Source: Roseimicrobium gellanilyticum (GTDB lineage: Bacteria; Verrucomicrobiota; Verrucomicrobiia; Verrucomicrobiales; Verrucomicrobiaceae). Taken from it: DNA of 64,000 nt. The notes under the pieces were generated by a model. It saw only the letters and a program-made list of their open reading frames with translations, was not told the DNA's origin and did no database searches. A program made the translations under genes and the position numbers. Shown piece after piece: positions 44,852-55,500 of the stretch; positions within the stretch are counted from its first letter, which is position 1, and each line of letters begins with the position of its first letter. The DNA lies in the NCBI RefSeq assembly GCF_003315205.1, contig NZ_QNRR01000002.1:404881-468880 (forward strand), in the 5' to 3' direction.

Positions 44852-46216
44852 TTATCGACGATCCCGGCCACGCTGACCGGAGCCTGAGTTTCGGCCACCT
44901 CCGTCGCGATGTCTTCCACCACCACCGCCACCGCCACCACTTCGGCTTCCACCTTGGCTGCTCCTGGCACCACCGTCGCCCGATGAGGGACCCCGGCGCC
45001 GACTGTAGTTGTGAAGAACCTTTGGTTTCTGCTCACGCTCCCGAGCTTCTGGCTGTGCTGCAGCGGAAGGCTGTGCACTGTAGTCGAAGCCTTCTGCTTT
45101 CTTCCTCAGCAGACCCCGTCCAATGAAACGCTCCAGCGAACGCAGCGCAGACTGGTCTTCAGAGGTGACGAAGCTCAGTGCATCACCGATGGCCTGTGCG
45201 CGTCCCGTGCGACCAATGCGGTGCACGTAGTCTTCCGCATGCATGGGGAAGTCGTAGTTCACCACGTGCGAAATGCCATCCACGTCGATGCCGCGCGCTG
45301 CGATGTCCGTCGCAACCAGGACTCGTGCAGCACCACTCTTGAAGTCTGCCAGCGCGCGCAGGCGCTGGTTCTGGGAGCGGTTCGCGTGCAGCGTTGCCGT
45401 CTTGATGCCCTTGCCTTCCAGGAAGCGGGCGAGACGGTCGGCGGCGTGCTTCATTTTGCTGAAGACCAGCACCATGTTGAAGCTGGGATCTTTCAGCAAA
45501 TGCAGCAGCAGGCCGGGCTTCAGGTGTTTCGGCACCTCATACACGTACTGGGTGACTGTTTCGGCGGGATTGGAGCGGCGTCCGATTTGCACCTGCTTCG
45601 GACGGTATTGGAACTCGTGGGTGAGAGTTTCGATTTCCTTGGAAAGCGTGGCGGAGAAGAGCAGGGTCTGCCTCTTGGGCGGGAGTTCCTTGATAATCTG
45701 GCGCATGGTCGGCAGGAAGCCCATGTCCAGCATGCGGTCGGCCTCGTCGAGCACCAGGTGCTGCAGGCCGCGGAAGTCTCCATGACGCTGCCTCATGAGG
45801 TCCTGCAAACGTCCCGGAGTGGCAATGATGATGTGCGCACCGGTGCGCAAGGCTTCGATCTGGGGGCGCTCGCCCACACCGCCGAAGACGGTGGCCACAC
45901 GCAGGGACAGATACTTGGCGTAGCCCTTCACGTTCTCCTCAATCTGCACGGCGAGCTCGCGTGTGGGAGCGAGGATGAGCGTCTTGATACCCCGGGCCGG
46001 GCTCTGATTGGCAGGAGCGTAGGCCGCGATTCTCGAAAGCAGTGGCAGGGTGAAGGCGGCCGTCTTGCCGGTGCCCGTTTGGGCAATGCCAATGACGTCA
46101 TGACCGGCGAGTACCTCCGGGATGGCTGCGGATTGGATGGGCGTGGGCTCGGTGTAGCCGGCGTCGCTGATGGCTTTGATGATACGGGCGTCGAGGCCCA
46201 GGGCACGGAATGGCAT
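44852..46216 (-). CDS. rhlE: DEAD-box RNA helicase (RhlE-like)
   Basis: A protein of 454 residues. Q motif GYTEPTPIQSAAIP, Walker A AQTGTGKT, PTRELAVQI, the DEAD box VLDEADRMLDMGF, SAT in LLFSATLS, and the C-terminal helicase motifs VATDIAARGIDVDG and HRIGRTGRAQ. The last 55 residues are Gly/Arg/Ser-rich (RGG-like), typical for binding structured RNA. Expected to help ribosome assembly or mRNA turnover in the cytoplasm. It is monocistronic. Subfamily assignment to RhlE rests on overall pattern and the MGFLPTMRQII segment. Confidence 0.9.
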   Translation of the reverse strand: MPFRALGLDARIIKAISDAGYTEPTPIQSAAIPEVLAGHDVIGIAQTGTGKTAAFTLPLLSRIAAYAPANQSPARGIKTLILAPTRELAVQIEENVKGYAKYLSLRVATVFGGVGERPQIEALRTGAHIIIATPGRLQDLMRQRHGDFRGLQHLVLDEADRMLDMGFLPTMRQIIKELPPKRQTLLFSATLSKEIETLTHEFQYRPKQVQIGRRSNPAETVTQYVYEVPKHLKPGLLLHLLKDPSFNMVLVFSKMKHAADRLARFLEGKGIKTATLHANRSQNQRLRALADFKSGAARVLVATDIAARGIDVDGISHVVNYDFPMHAEDYVHRIGRTGRAQAIGDALSFVTSEDQSALRSLERFIGRGLLRKKAEGFDYSAQPSAAAQPEAREREQKPKVLHNYSRRRGPSSGDGGARSSQGGSRSGGGGGGGGRHRDGGGRNSGSGQRGRDRR

Positions 46217-46279
46217 GAGCCGGCCACTATCCGCCAGATTCAGCTTCTGGCACGGTATTTCGCCATGTCGCGCGTTTTG

Positions 46280-47029
46280 TCAGCCATCCGCGGGTGTGGC
46301 GGACTCTCCCGGCGGCTCCACCACACGTTTCTTCTGAAGCCAGCGGGCGATGATGACGCAAAGCAGCGCCCACGTGGTCCCAGCGCACCAGCCTGCCAGC
46401 ACATCCGTGGGGAAGTGAACGCCCAGGTAGACTCGCGTGGTGCCCACCATTACCGTGATGAAAAGGGCCGTGAAAAGGAAGAAGGCCTTCACTTTGCGAT
46501 CCTTGGTCGTGCGTGCGAGCAAGGCTCCCAAAGTGAGATAGATCACCGCGGAGAGCATGGAATGCCCGCTGGGAAAACTCATGCTGGTGACCTCTGTGAG
46601 GTGCGGGACCACAGAGGGGCGCGCGCGTTGGAAGAGACCCTTTAGCGTGGTGCTGATGAGCGCGCCACCTAGAGAGGCGCACAGCACCAGCACGGCAGAG
46701 CCCCATTTTCTCCTCAGCAGCAGGAACGCGAGCACAATGAGGACTATCAATGTAAGAACCGCAGCGCCACCCAGAGCGGTGAGATCTCCCACCACAGTAG
46801 GCATCCATTTCGGGCCAATGCCGGTGTTAAGGTCCCCGGGTACGCGAAAGGCACGGAGGATGACTGCATCGAAGTGGTCCGTCTCCGCGTCCATCACCTC
46901 GTCCGCGACCTCGGAGAACGCCCAGATACTGCCCACCAGCCCGAGCACTGCGAGCAGCATGCCCATTTCCAGCAGTCCCTGCTTCGCCAGATAGTCCCGG
47001 ACTTGTTGAAAAAGCGTGACCTTCTTCAT
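46280..47029 (-). CDS. PAP2-family membrane phosphatase
   Basis: About 249 residues from MKKVTLFQQVRDYLAKQG, with about six membrane helices. The three phosphatase motifs are present: KGLFQRARPSV (KxxxxxxRP), SFPSGHSML (PSGH) and TRVYLGVHFPTDVLAGW (SR-like/H-x3-D). It would hydrolyse a lipid phosphate such as undecaprenyl pyrophosphate or phosphatidic acid at the outer face of the inner membrane. It stands alone. The C-terminal tail is short and charged. A TTG ten codons upstream is less likely. Confidence 0.88.
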   Translation of the reverse strand: MKKVTLFQQVRDYLAKQGLLEMGMLLAVLGLVGSIWAFSEVADEVMDAETDHFDAVILRAFRVPGDLNTGIGPKWMPTVVGDLTALGGAAVLTLIVLIVLAFLLLRRKWGSAVLVLCASLGGALISTTLKGLFQRARPSVVPHLTEVTSMSFPSGHSMLSAVIYLTLGALLARTTKDRKVKAFFLFTALFITVMVGTTRVYLGVHFPTDVLAGWCAGTTWALLCVIIARWLQKKRVVEPPGESATPADG

Positions 47030-47082
47030 ACGGACCTGTCGATGCGGTCCCCGAAGCAATCAAGGGCGGTGATGGTTCCCAT

Positions 47083-48045
47083 TCAGCGTTTGGCCTTCTG
47101 CACTTGGGCATTGATTTGTTTCAGCCGTTCCTCCCAGGTGATGGTCACGAAGCCTTTGGGGGCTTGCTGGGGTTTCATGGTGCCTGGCTTGAGCGGGGCA
47201 GTTGATACAACCTCGGAGGTCCTCATCGATACCCCCCGGTAGCTGTTGGTATACTTTCCAGCGAGGAAGGGCCACTGCGGTGACACTGAAGTTCCGGCCA
47301 CGGGCTGGATGCAGTCCAGCTGCGATTCATTCGAGTCATAAGTCCGGAGGCAGATGCAGCGGTAGGAGGGAAGGGCGAAGACGGCGTGCAGACTCAGTTT
47401 ACCTTTTGCTCTTAGGGCAAGAGTAACCTCCGTCGCCGTGGCGTTCTCAATTGACCAGCTGAGTTCCGCGGGTTCGGACGTGGCGACGGCGGCACGATAC
47501 CGATCGACAAAAAATACAGGGAGGAGTGCAAACGCGGTGCCGTACGGGGAATAGGTCTTCACCTGGGTCACGAACATTCTCGTGGAGTGTTGGGCCTCGG
47601 CGTGCCCTCGAGTGGCATGGCCAAATTGTTCCAGATGGAGATTCCCTTCAATGGTGTGCCCCACGTAGTACTCGGTTCGGCTGGCAAATTGCACGCGCAC
47701 TGGCGAGTTTTTGATCGTCACGAAGTTTGCCGCCATGGTGGGAGCTGTGCGCGTGGGTCTGGAGCCGGCTTGGGAAACTGCTGGGACAATGTTGCCGCCG
47801 GCGTCGAAGGCAGGTTCCCGGCCATTCGTGAGATACTCCTTGGGCGGAGGGACTGCAGAGTGTCGGATGTCAAACGTGGTATTGCCCATGGAAGCCACCT
47901 GCTCACCAATGATCTTCAGGACTTCCTCTGGAGTCGGCGCGCCGGCAGGCGGAGTTCCAGGCCCTGGGGGCGCCTGTGCCGGGAGGGTAGCTGCCATGCC
48001 GAGGGTCAAAACGCAGACCAAGATGTGAGGTGAAGGCCATTTCAT
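47083..48045 (-). CDS. secreted protein of unknown function, 320 aa
   Basis: Starts MKWPSPHILVCVLTLGMAATLPAQ, a clear signal peptide, followed by a Pro/Gly-rich stretch. The mature part is mostly beta-rich (VRVQFASRTEYYVGHTIEGN, LSWSIENATATEVTLALRAK) with three Cys. A short basic C terminus (QINAQVQKAKR) ends the protein. No family recognised. It resembles the secreted protein at 56788 only in general make-up. It is divergent from the siderophore-receptor gene across the 273-bp iron-operator region. Confidence 0.7.
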   Translation of the reverse strand: MKWPSPHILVCVLTLGMAATLPAQAPPGPGTPPAGAPTPEEVLKIIGEQVASMGNTTFDIRHSAVPPPKEYLTNGREPAFDAGGNIVPAVSQAGSRPTRTAPTMAANFVTIKNSPVRVQFASRTEYYVGHTIEGNLHLEQFGHATRGHAEAQHSTRMFVTQVKTYSPYGTAFALLPVFFVDRYRAAVATSEPAELSWSIENATATEVTLALRAKGKLSLHAVFALPSYRCICLRTYDSNESQLDCIQPVAGTSVSPQWPFLAGKYTNSYRGVSMRTSEVVSTAPLKPGTMKPQQAPKGFVTITWEERLKQINAQVQKAKR

Positions 48046-48210
48046 AGGGTGCAGGCGGGCGGGGAGCAGCACGATGGATTTGGTGTGATGTACCCGAGAA
48101 CCATAGCGTCCCACGGGCTTGTCGCGCAACCAAGAAACGGTGCCATGGAGGCCTCCGGCAGTTCCGGGCGAGCATTTTGTAAAGGGAGCAAAGAATTGTG
48201 ATTGACTGGT

Positions 48211-48287
48211 GCTGCGATCCAGTCTCAATGAACGTGAGACTCAGACGCAATTGCGAATACCCTTCGCTTATTGAGACTGAGTCTTGG
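48211..48287. promoter_or_regulatory. cluster of Fur-like operator sites upstream of siderophore receptor
   Basis: Three related elements are seen: GTGAGACTCAGACGCAA (48234-48250), TTGAGACTGAGTCTTGG (48271-48287), and on the other strand TTGAGACTGGATCGCAG (48212-48228). The first and last also form a perfect inverted repeat, AGTCTCA/TGAGACT, with a 7-nt spacer (48221-48241). The first differs by 2 of 17 bases from a site before tonB (61657-61673). A TTGACT hexamer at 48202 could be the -35 box. Position before a TonB-dependent receptor suggests an iron repressor such as Fur. Confidence 0.55.
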
Positions 48288-48318
48288 CACCAATACTCCA
48301 CTAGACTCAAACCAACAC

Positions 48319-50619
48319 ATGAAGAGACGCAGCTCCCGCAGCAAGTCCTCCGTTCGCAGCCATGCGACCGAGGGCCTTGCCGTTACTACGACGCTCCTTT
48401 GCGCTGCCGGCAATCTCGCCGCGCAGACCGCTCCCGCTCCCGCAGCTCCCGCTGCCAGCACCACGCTTCCCCCGGTGATCGTGGAAGGCTCGCAGGACAA
48501 GGTTTACAAGCCCGAGCGTGTCGAGTCCCCCAAGATTCAGGGACCCCTTCGCGACGTTCCCCAGACCATCACCGTCATCCCGGAAGCGGTCATCAAGGAA
48601 CAGAACGCGACCTCTCTCCGCGACGTGCTTCGCAACGTGCCTGGTATCTCCATCCAGGCGGGTGAAGGTGGCGGCGGTCCTGCTGGTGACAACCTTTCCA
48701 TCCGTGGCTTCAACGCCAAGACCGACATCTTCGTGGACAACGTCCGCGACTTCGGTGGCTACACCCGTGACCCCTTCAACTTTGAGCAGGTGGAAGTCTT
48801 CAAGGGACCTTCCTCCTCGAACGCTGGCCGTGGATCCACCGGTGGTTCCATCAACCTCGTCTCCAAGTCCGCGCAGCTGCAGCCCTTCTACGCAGCAGAC
48901 GTGGGCGGCGGCACGGATAACTACTTCCGCGCCACGCTGGACATCAACCAGCCTCTCTGGACCAACCAGACCCCTGGCACGCCTGCTCCCGCTCCCGTGT
49001 CCGGCAAGGGTGTGGTGAACGTCTCCGGCAAGGGTGCGAAGTCCGTGGCTCCTGTGGCTCCTGGCCCGGAAACCGGCGCTGCGCTGCGCCTGAATGGCCT
49101 CTACCATCACGCAGACATCCCCGGCCGTGACTACGTGGAAGATGAACGCTGGGGCGTCGCTGGCTCCCTCGTCTTCGGTCTTGGTACGGACACCCGTCTT
49201 ACCCTGAACTATTTCCACCTCGAGCAGGACAACCAGCCTGACTACGGCATCCCGTGGGTGCCAGACACTGTCACCAGCCTGAGCAAGTATGCGAACAAGG
49301 CCGCTCCCGTGCCGTTCCACAACTACTACGGCCTGACGGACCGCGACTACGAAGAAATCAGCACGGATATCGGCACCGCCATCTTCGAGCATGACTTCTC
49401 GGAGACGCTCAAGTTCCGCAGCCTGTTCCGCGTGGGCCGCACGACTCGTGACTCCGTGATCTCCGCGCCGCGCTTCGCCGGCACGGGCACCACGCTGAAC
49501 CATCAGTTCCAATCCCGCGACCAGGAAGACACCATCTACTCGAACCAGACCGACATCGTCGCGGACTTCGAGACGGGTGCCCTCAGGCACACCCTGACCG
49601 CCGGCTTCGAGCTGACGCGTGAAGAATCCGAGAACCGCGCTCGCGCCACGGACACCGTGCCGCAGTCCGATCTCTTCCACCCGAACCCGACCCAGAACTG
49701 GACCGGCCGCATTTTCCACACGGGCGCCTACTCGGCTGCTGACGTGGACTCCGCTGCCCTCTACCTGTTCGACAAAGTCGCGATCGGTGACCACTGGGAA
49801 ATCAACGGCGGTCTCCGCTGGGACTACCTCGAAACCGAATTCACTGACGGCCATGCTGATGGCGGTTCGGACACCTACAATCGTGATGACAGCCTGCTGA
49901 GCTGGCGCGCCGCCCTGGTTTACAAGCCAGTGGAAATCGGCAGCATCTACTTCGCGTATGGCACCTCGTTCAACCCGGCCACCGAACTGCTCACCAGCAG
50001 TTCCGCCTCGGCCGTCGTGAACCAGTTCAACACCGATCCGGAAGAAAACCGCAGCTACGAGCTGGGCACCAAGTGGGACCTTCTCGATGAGAAGCTCTCC
50101 ATCACGGCGTCCCTTTTCCGCACGGAAAAGACCAATGCCCGTACCGCGGATCCCGCTGACCCCACCGCCTTTGAACTCTCGGGCGAGCAGGTCGTGCAGG
50201 GCTTCGAAATCGGTCTTGCCGGTCAGATCACGGACAACTGGCGCGTCTTCGCTGGCTACACCTATCTCGACAGCGAGATCGAAGCCTCGAAGAACCCGCT
50301 GGAAGTTGGCAACAACGTGCCCAACACCCCTGAGAACTCCTTCAGCCTCTGGACGGTCTATGACCTGCCTTACGGCTTCCAGATCGGTGGGGGCGCACAG
50401 TACGTGGGCAGCCGCTACAACAACAACCTGAACCAGCGTGAAGCTCCGGATTACTGGACCTTCGACGCGATGCTGGGCTACCAGGTGAACGAAAACATCG
50501 CCATCCGTCTGAACGTGTACAACCTCGCCGACGAGGACTACATCGATCGCGTGGGTGGTGGTCACTTCGTCCCCGGACCTGGTCGTTCGGCGGTGATTTC
50601 GCTCAACGTGAAGTTCTAA
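48319..50619 (+). CDS. TonB-dependent siderophore receptor (Fiu-like)
   Basis: A protein of 766 residues with an N-terminal basic signal region (MKRRSSRSKSSVRSHATEGL) and signal cleavage near NLAAQ. The plug domain has VPQTITVIPEAVIKEQ, LRDVLRNVPGISIQAG, LSIRGFNAKTDIFVDNVRD and VEVFKGPSSSNAGRG. A beta-barrel follows and ends in an aromatic-terminated strand (ISLNVKF), as needed for outer-membrane insertion. Catecholate-type receptors of this group import ferric siderophores using TonB-ExbB-ExbD energy. Operon: 15 bp before the PiuC-type hydroxylase gene. Putative iron operators lie upstream. Confidence 0.93.
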   Translation: MKRRSSRSKSSVRSHATEGLAVTTTLLCAAGNLAAQTAPAPAAPAASTTLPPVIVEGSQDKVYKPERVESPKIQGPLRDVPQTITVIPEAVIKEQNATSLRDVLRNVPGISIQAGEGGGGPAGDNLSIRGFNAKTDIFVDNVRDFGGYTRDPFNFEQVEVFKGPSSSNAGRGSTGGSINLVSKSAQLQPFYAADVGGGTDNYFRATLDINQPLWTNQTPGTPAPAPVSGKGVVNVSGKGAKSVAPVAPGPETGAALRLNGLYHHADIPGRDYVEDERWGVAGSLVFGLGTDTRLTLNYFHLEQDNQPDYGIPWVPDTVTSLSKYANKAAPVPFHNYYGLTDRDYEEISTDIGTAIFEHDFSETLKFRSLFRVGRTTRDSVISAPRFAGTGTTLNHQFQSRDQEDTIYSNQTDIVADFETGALRHTLTAGFELTREESENRARATDTVPQSDLFHPNPTQNWTGRIFHTGAYSAADVDSAALYLFDKVAIGDHWEINGGLRWDYLETEFTDGHADGGSDTYNRDDSLLSWRAALVYKPVEIGSIYFAYGTSFNPATELLTSSSASAVVNQFNTDPEENRSYELGTKWDLLDEKLSITASLFRTEKTNARTADPADPTAFELSGEQVVQGFEIGLAGQITDNWRVFAGYTYLDSEIEASKNPLEVGNNVPNTPENSFSLWTVYDLPYGFQIGGGAQYVGSRYNNNLNQREAPDYWTFDAMLGYQVNENIAIRLNVYNLADEDYIDRVGGGHFVPGPGRSAVISLNVKF

Positions 50620-50634
50620 GACAAAGGTTAAGTA

Positions 50635-51327
50635 ATGCTGATCCGCATCCCTGACGTTCTAAACGCAGAACAAGTCGCGCACGCGCGGCAGGTGCTGGAC
50701 CAGGCAGAGTGGACTGATGGCCGGGTAACCGCCGGTCATCAGTCTGCCAAGACCAAGGACAACATGCAGATTCCTGAGGGGCATCCCGCCGCGAAGGAAC
50801 TGGGTGGCATGATCCTGGATGCCTTGAGCCGCAACCCCCTCTTCCTGTCTTCGGCGCTTCCGCTGAAGATTTTCCCCCCTTTGTTCAATCGCTACACCGG
50901 AGGCCAGTCCTTCGGCACGCATGTGGACAATGCCATCCGCCAGGTGCCGGGCACCCCGCTGCGCATTCGCACGGACTTGTCCGCCACCCTCTTCTTCGCA
51001 GGTCCCGAAGAATATGACGGTGGTGAGCTGTGCATCGAAGACATGTACGGCGTGCAGCGCGTGAAGCTGCCTGCTGGTCACATGGTGCTCTATCCCGCGA
51101 CCAGCCTGCATCACGTGACCCCTGTCACGCGTGGCGCGCGCATCTGCTCCTTCTTCTGGCTGCAGAGCATGATCCGCGACGACATGCAGCGTTCGCTGCT
51201 GTTCGACCTCGACCTCGCCATCCAGCGTCTGGGCCGTGACCTTCCAGGCAATGATGTGGTGGAGAAGACGAACGTGCAGCTCACGGGCGTATATCACAAC
51301 TTGATCCGCCAGTGGGCGGAGATGTAA
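50635..51327 (+). CDS. piuC: Fe(II)/2-oxoglutarate PKHD-type hydroxylase (YbiX/PiuC)
   Basis: A protein of 230 residues, the usual length. The ligands are His96 and Asp98 in FGTHVDNAI and a distal His (159/160) in [14 protein letters not shown], whose Arg binds 2-oxoglutarate. The [19 protein letters not shown] opening is typical of this family. YbiX/PiuC genes usually follow catecholate siderophore receptors, and an iron-release or siderophore-modifying role has been proposed. Here it follows the receptor gene directly. Cytoplasmic. Confidence 0.92.
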   Translation: MLIRIPDVLNAEQVAHARQVLDQAEWTDGRVTAGHQSAKTKDNMQIPEGHPAAKELGGMILDALSRNPLFLSSALPLKIFPPLFNRYTGGQSFGTHVDNAIRQVPGTPLRIRTDLSATLFFAGPEEYDGGELCIEDMYGVQRVKLPAGHMVLYPATSLHHVTPVTRGARICSFFWLQSMIRDDMQRSLLFDLDLAIQRLGRDLPGNDVVEKTNVQLTGVYHNLIRQWAEM

Positions 51328-51350
51328 GAGTCCATTCCTAAATTCAACAC

Positions 51351-51404
51351 AGGCCGCTTCAGATGGGCACTCCGCGCCGGAGTACACATCGAGAGCGGCC
51401 TTTT
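51351..51404 (+). terminator. nested hairpin with T-run between piuC and PepSY gene
   Basis: Outer arms AGGCCGCT and AGCGGCCT enclose an inner hairpin, ACTCC-GCGCC-GGAGT (51369-51383), followed by TTTT at about 51401. It starts 24 nt after the piuC stop and ends about 30 nt before the PepSY ATG. It can work as a terminator or as partial attenuation lowering PepSY expression. Confidence 0.6.
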
Positions 51405-51436
51405 CCACTCTCAAGCCCCCATTCATTTCCGACATC

Positions 51437-52576
51437 ATGCTTCGCGTCCTTCGCAGCCTGTTCTTCTGGTCGCACCTCGTGGCCGGCGTTGTTGCCGGAC
51501 TGATCATCCTCGTGATGGCAGTCACGGGTGTGATCATGACTTATGAACGACAGATCCTGGAGTGGGCGGATGGATACCATGTCACCGCCACACAGAAAGC
51601 GAGTGGCATTTCAATGGAGCAACTTTTGGGCCGCATGGGCGAACGTGCCAAGGATGGCCCGGCGCCCTCTGGCGTGATGATCCTCTCGGAGGAAAGCTCC
51701 GCTGTGGCCGTGAATCTCGGCCGTGAGAAACAAATCTACGTGCATCCCGAAAGCGGCGACCTGCTGGGCGAGGGGAATCCCGGCCTGCGTGGCTTTTTCA
51801 AGTTCGTACTCGGCCTGCATCGCTGGCTCGCCGCGCAGGGCGACTACAAGGACATCGGTGGCAACATCACCAAGGCTGCGAACGTGGCTTTCCTGCTTCT
51901 GATGCTCACCGGTGTCTATCTCTGGTGGCCCAAGCACTGGACATGGCGCGCCTTTCACATGCGCTCCACCATGAACTTCAGGATTCATGGCAAGGCCCGT
52001 CATTGGAACTGGCACCACGCCCTTGGCTTCTGGGGTATCCTCCCGCTTTCCATCATTGCGCTCACCGGACTCATCATGTCCTACGGCTGGGCAAACAATC
52101 TTCTCTATTCAATCACCGGTACTGAAGCGCCTCCGCCGCGCCAGGCACCTCCCGGTGGTGGCAAGGGAGGTGGCGCACCACCCAAGCCGAATCCGGAGCA
52201 GTGGAAAGGTCTCGATGCGGCTTGGAAACTCGCGGAAGCCAAGGTGCCCGGATGGGAGAGCATCCAGATAAAACTTCCCGAGAAGCCCGGTGCTTCCGCT
52301 GCCTTCACCATTTCCACTTCGCATCGCGGACGCCCCGATCTGAAATCCACGCTCACTATCGATCTCAAGACCGGCGCAGAGTCTTCCTATGAAACTTTTG
52401 CGGACTACAACACGGGCCGCAAGCTGCGCCTGTGGTCACGCTGGGTGCACACCGGTGAAGCCGGCGGCTGGATTGGGCAAACGCTCGCAGGCCTCGCTTC
52501 ACTCGCTGCCGCTCTCCTCGTGTGGACCGGTCTGGCTCTCACGTGGAAGCGCTTCTTCAAGAAGAAGCAGGCGTAG
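51437..52576 (+). CDS. PepSY-associated TM protein (iron-uptake-linked)
   Basis: A protein of 379 residues. The first helix is LVAGVVAGLIILVMAVTGVI with the family's SLFFWSHL entry motif. A PepSY-type periplasmic part, the central helices NVAFLLLMLTGVYLWWPKHW and ALGFWGILPLSIIALTGLIM, a Pro/Gly-rich loop, and a last helix near the C terminus (SLAAALLVWTGLALTWKRFF) follow. Family members are common beside siderophore receptors and are thought to reduce or handle ferric complexes at the inner membrane. It ends 20 bp from the convergent M56 gene. Its 3' 108 bp recur in degraded form at 56684. Confidence 0.9.
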   Translation: MLRVLRSLFFWSHLVAGVVAGLIILVMAVTGVIMTYERQILEWADGYHVTATQKASGISMEQLLGRMGERAKDGPAPSGVMILSEESSAVAVNLGREKQIYVHPESGDLLGEGNPGLRGFFKFVLGLHRWLAAQGDYKDIGGNITKAANVAFLLLMLTGVYLWWPKHWTWRAFHMRSTMNFRIHGKARHWNWHHALGFWGILPLSIIALTGLIMSYGWANNLLYSITGTEAPPPRQAPPGGGKGGGAPPKPNPEQWKGLDAAWKLAEAKVPGWESIQIKLPEKPGASAAFTISTSHRGRPDLKSTLTIDLKTGAESSYETFADYNTGRKLRLWSRWVHTGEAGGWIGQTLAGLASLAAALLVWTGLALTWKRFFKKKQA

Positions 52577-52596
52577 AGGGAAAAAGGGACCATCGT

Positions 52597-55500
52597 TCAC
52601 TTTATCTCCAGCGGTGGCAGTTCGTACACTGGCACTCCCGTCATCTGGATGCGGGGAGGGGAGGTCTTGTTGGATGACTCTTTCTCGACGAACGTGGGTG
52701 TGCCCACGGCAGAGGCGGGGATGGTGAAGGGATGATCGATCGTGGCGAGAACGACGGAGGGCTTGTCGCGAGGGGTCCCCGCGGGCCAGCCTTTGATGTT
52801 GCCAGTGAGGCGGTAGCTGCCAGCCCCGAGCTTCTGGAGATGGATGACCTCGGGTGTGTTTCCCTGGGCGTCCTTCTTCTTGTAGGTCACGTGGCCATTC
52901 CACACATCCTCGACGAGGCGCTTCCTGTCCTCTGGGAGCAAGAATCCATCATCTTCCGTGCCGTCCCACACGACCTTCAATTGGTGGCGGGAGTCCGTCG
53001 CGGCTCCGGGAGGAAGCTTCAGAGGAAGAGCGGGCTCACACCATTTCCAGAGTGTGCTGGTGTCAATTTTCGTCTGTTCACCAGCCTTCAGCGGGAATAC
53101 CAGGGGGGCTGCGCCATACATGTCGTAGCTGATGGCCAGCTTGTAGAGGCCCGGTATCATGCGAGCACCTTCCTGCACCTGTGTCTTCGCATTGGGCTTT
53201 GGCAGTTCATGAAATCCATCAATAATTCCAGGGCTGTTCTCAACCACGGCATACAACATGACCATGGTCTTCGCACGGAGATCGGCAGGGATGCCCCGAA
53301 GATCGAGATCAAGCACGGCCCAAGGGGTGAGAGTGATGGTGTCGTCCCCACGAACTTTTCCGGGTTCAATCACGCCCCAGCCTGAGGGGTGGACAGCCAC
53401 CAGTCCAAACTCGTCCACTTCAGGCGCGACTGAAGCAACGCCATCCGTGTCGGCGCGGAAGAAGCAGTCATCGCCTACCGGCCCGTCGAGTGCGCTGAAA
53501 TCACCGTTCGTGACGCGCGCGGCACCATTGCGCACATTGTTCCAGCTCACCTTGGCTCCTGCAGCAGGCTGACCATCGGGCTGGCGCACCTGGATTTTCA
53601 GCTGCGGAGTTTTCTTGAGTTTGATGTTCCATGTGACCTCACCGGAGATCTCATCAATGGGTTCCGTAAGGAAGGGGCGATACCCATCTGCCGAGATGCG
53701 AAGAAGACGGCGGAACTCGCCATTCCTTCCGCGATCTGATGAGAAGAGGAACTTCCCATCCGTGCCCTGCATGGTGCCACTGCTCCACCAGACCCAACTG
53801 CGATGTCCGGCCTCCTTCCAACCAGGGAATTCGCGCACATCTCCAGGCACAATCTTGAATGAGGGTATCGGAGCGCCCGTGTCCGCATCGACCACGGTGC
53901 CGATGATTTGGGAAAGCTTCTCGAGGACGACTTTGATTTCCTGATCTCCGGGAGTGATGACGAAACCCCGATTGTCGCGATGACCTTCCGCGCCAAAGAA
54001 GTCCCATGAGATCGCGACGTCTGGCGCATGTTTCCACGTAAAGGTCCCGTCCTTTCCAGTGGTGAAACGATAGTTCAAGACACGAGGGCCATTCTGTTTG
54101 GGATTGGTCCCTCGCCATTCGTCGGGCGCGGCCATCGCACCTGCGATGGGATCACCCTTTGCGTTTACCACTCGAACCTTCAACTCCTTGCCCTTGTTCA
54201 GCGTGAGGACGACCGGTGCACCATCGCCAGCGGAGCTCAGGTGGGTTAGATAGGGGGCATAACCTTTGGCGGTAACGGTGGCCATCACGCTCTCGCCCTT
54301 CCTGGCATTGCCGATGCGGAACGTGCCGTCATCGTTGGTCTTGTACTCAGGATAAGTGGTGCTGTCTGAACCAGACTCGCCCAGCACGATGGTGCCCTTG
54401 ACGGGCTTCCCTGCGTCATCCACGACCTTCCCTGTGATGACCGCGCCGCGCTGCACGATGGTCTCACCACGGTTTTCATAGAACGGCAGCACTTCATCTC
54501 CTTTGGGATACTTTTTCAGAGGGATGATGTCCGAATGCTCGATCGCGAGTGAGAAACTTTTTCTGCCAGGAGGCGCTTCGGTGAAAGTCCATCGACCATT
54601 GGCATCCGTGGGCACGCGACGTTCCCAGATATCAGGAAAGATTTCCTGCGTGGCGCCACCCATGTTGGACCCGCGCATGATGAGCGCGATTTGCGCGCCA
54701 GACACAGGCTTGCCGTCGGCATCCTTCACGATGCCTCCGATGGGAACCGCCTTGGGAAGGGGAAGATCCAGCGTGTCCGGTGGGGTGAACGAAGGTTGAT
54801 CCAAGTGCCAGAAGATGACTGTGGGGACGCGGCCCTCTTTGCGCACACGGATCGCAAAACCGACGGAGCTGTCGGGCCGTTGGGGTGGCAGGTTGAGGGT
54901 CGCCCGGCCTTTGTCGTCAGTCGTCACCTCGTGCACAAATTTCCCTGACTTCAGTGCAAGCTTCACGCCTGCGATGGGATCGCGAGTCTTGTCGTCGAAT
55001 ATGTGCAGAGTGGTGGTGGCAGGCCAGCCCACAGTGAGAGCGGCTTTGATCTCCTGGACCGGCTCGGCAGCCCGAAGAAGGCCGAGGAATGTGATCACCA
55101 GGAGGGCAATGATGCCGAGCTTCCGACTGGCACGGCTTCCGCCAATCCAGTGGGCGATCAATGCCACACGACGACGCACCCCGGCGACAGAAGCTGCCAT
55201 GCCGAGCAGTCCAGGCTCGCCGACCCTCCATGGGCTGACGCGGCCTGGGAGCCGATCCACAAGATCCAGCAAGGTATCCCCATAGGCGCGGGCCTCATCT
55301 TGCGCGAGACGGGAGAGCATCCACTCATCGCAGGAAGCCTCAGCCTCCTCCCGCAAACGGTGATGCGCCAGCCAGAGCAGGGGATTGAACCAGTGCAGCA
55401 CAAGGAGGGCACTGGTCAGAAGCTGCCACAGAAGATCATGACGACGCCAGTGCGCCAGCTCGTGTCCCAGGACCATGCGTAGAGTCTGAGGGGGCACAGA

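Noticed and set aside
48307-50565. 752-codon minus-strand open frame opposite the siderophore receptor
   Set aside because: Val/Asp/His-rich composition typical of the antisense of a GC-rich gene; the plus-strand receptor is unmistakable.
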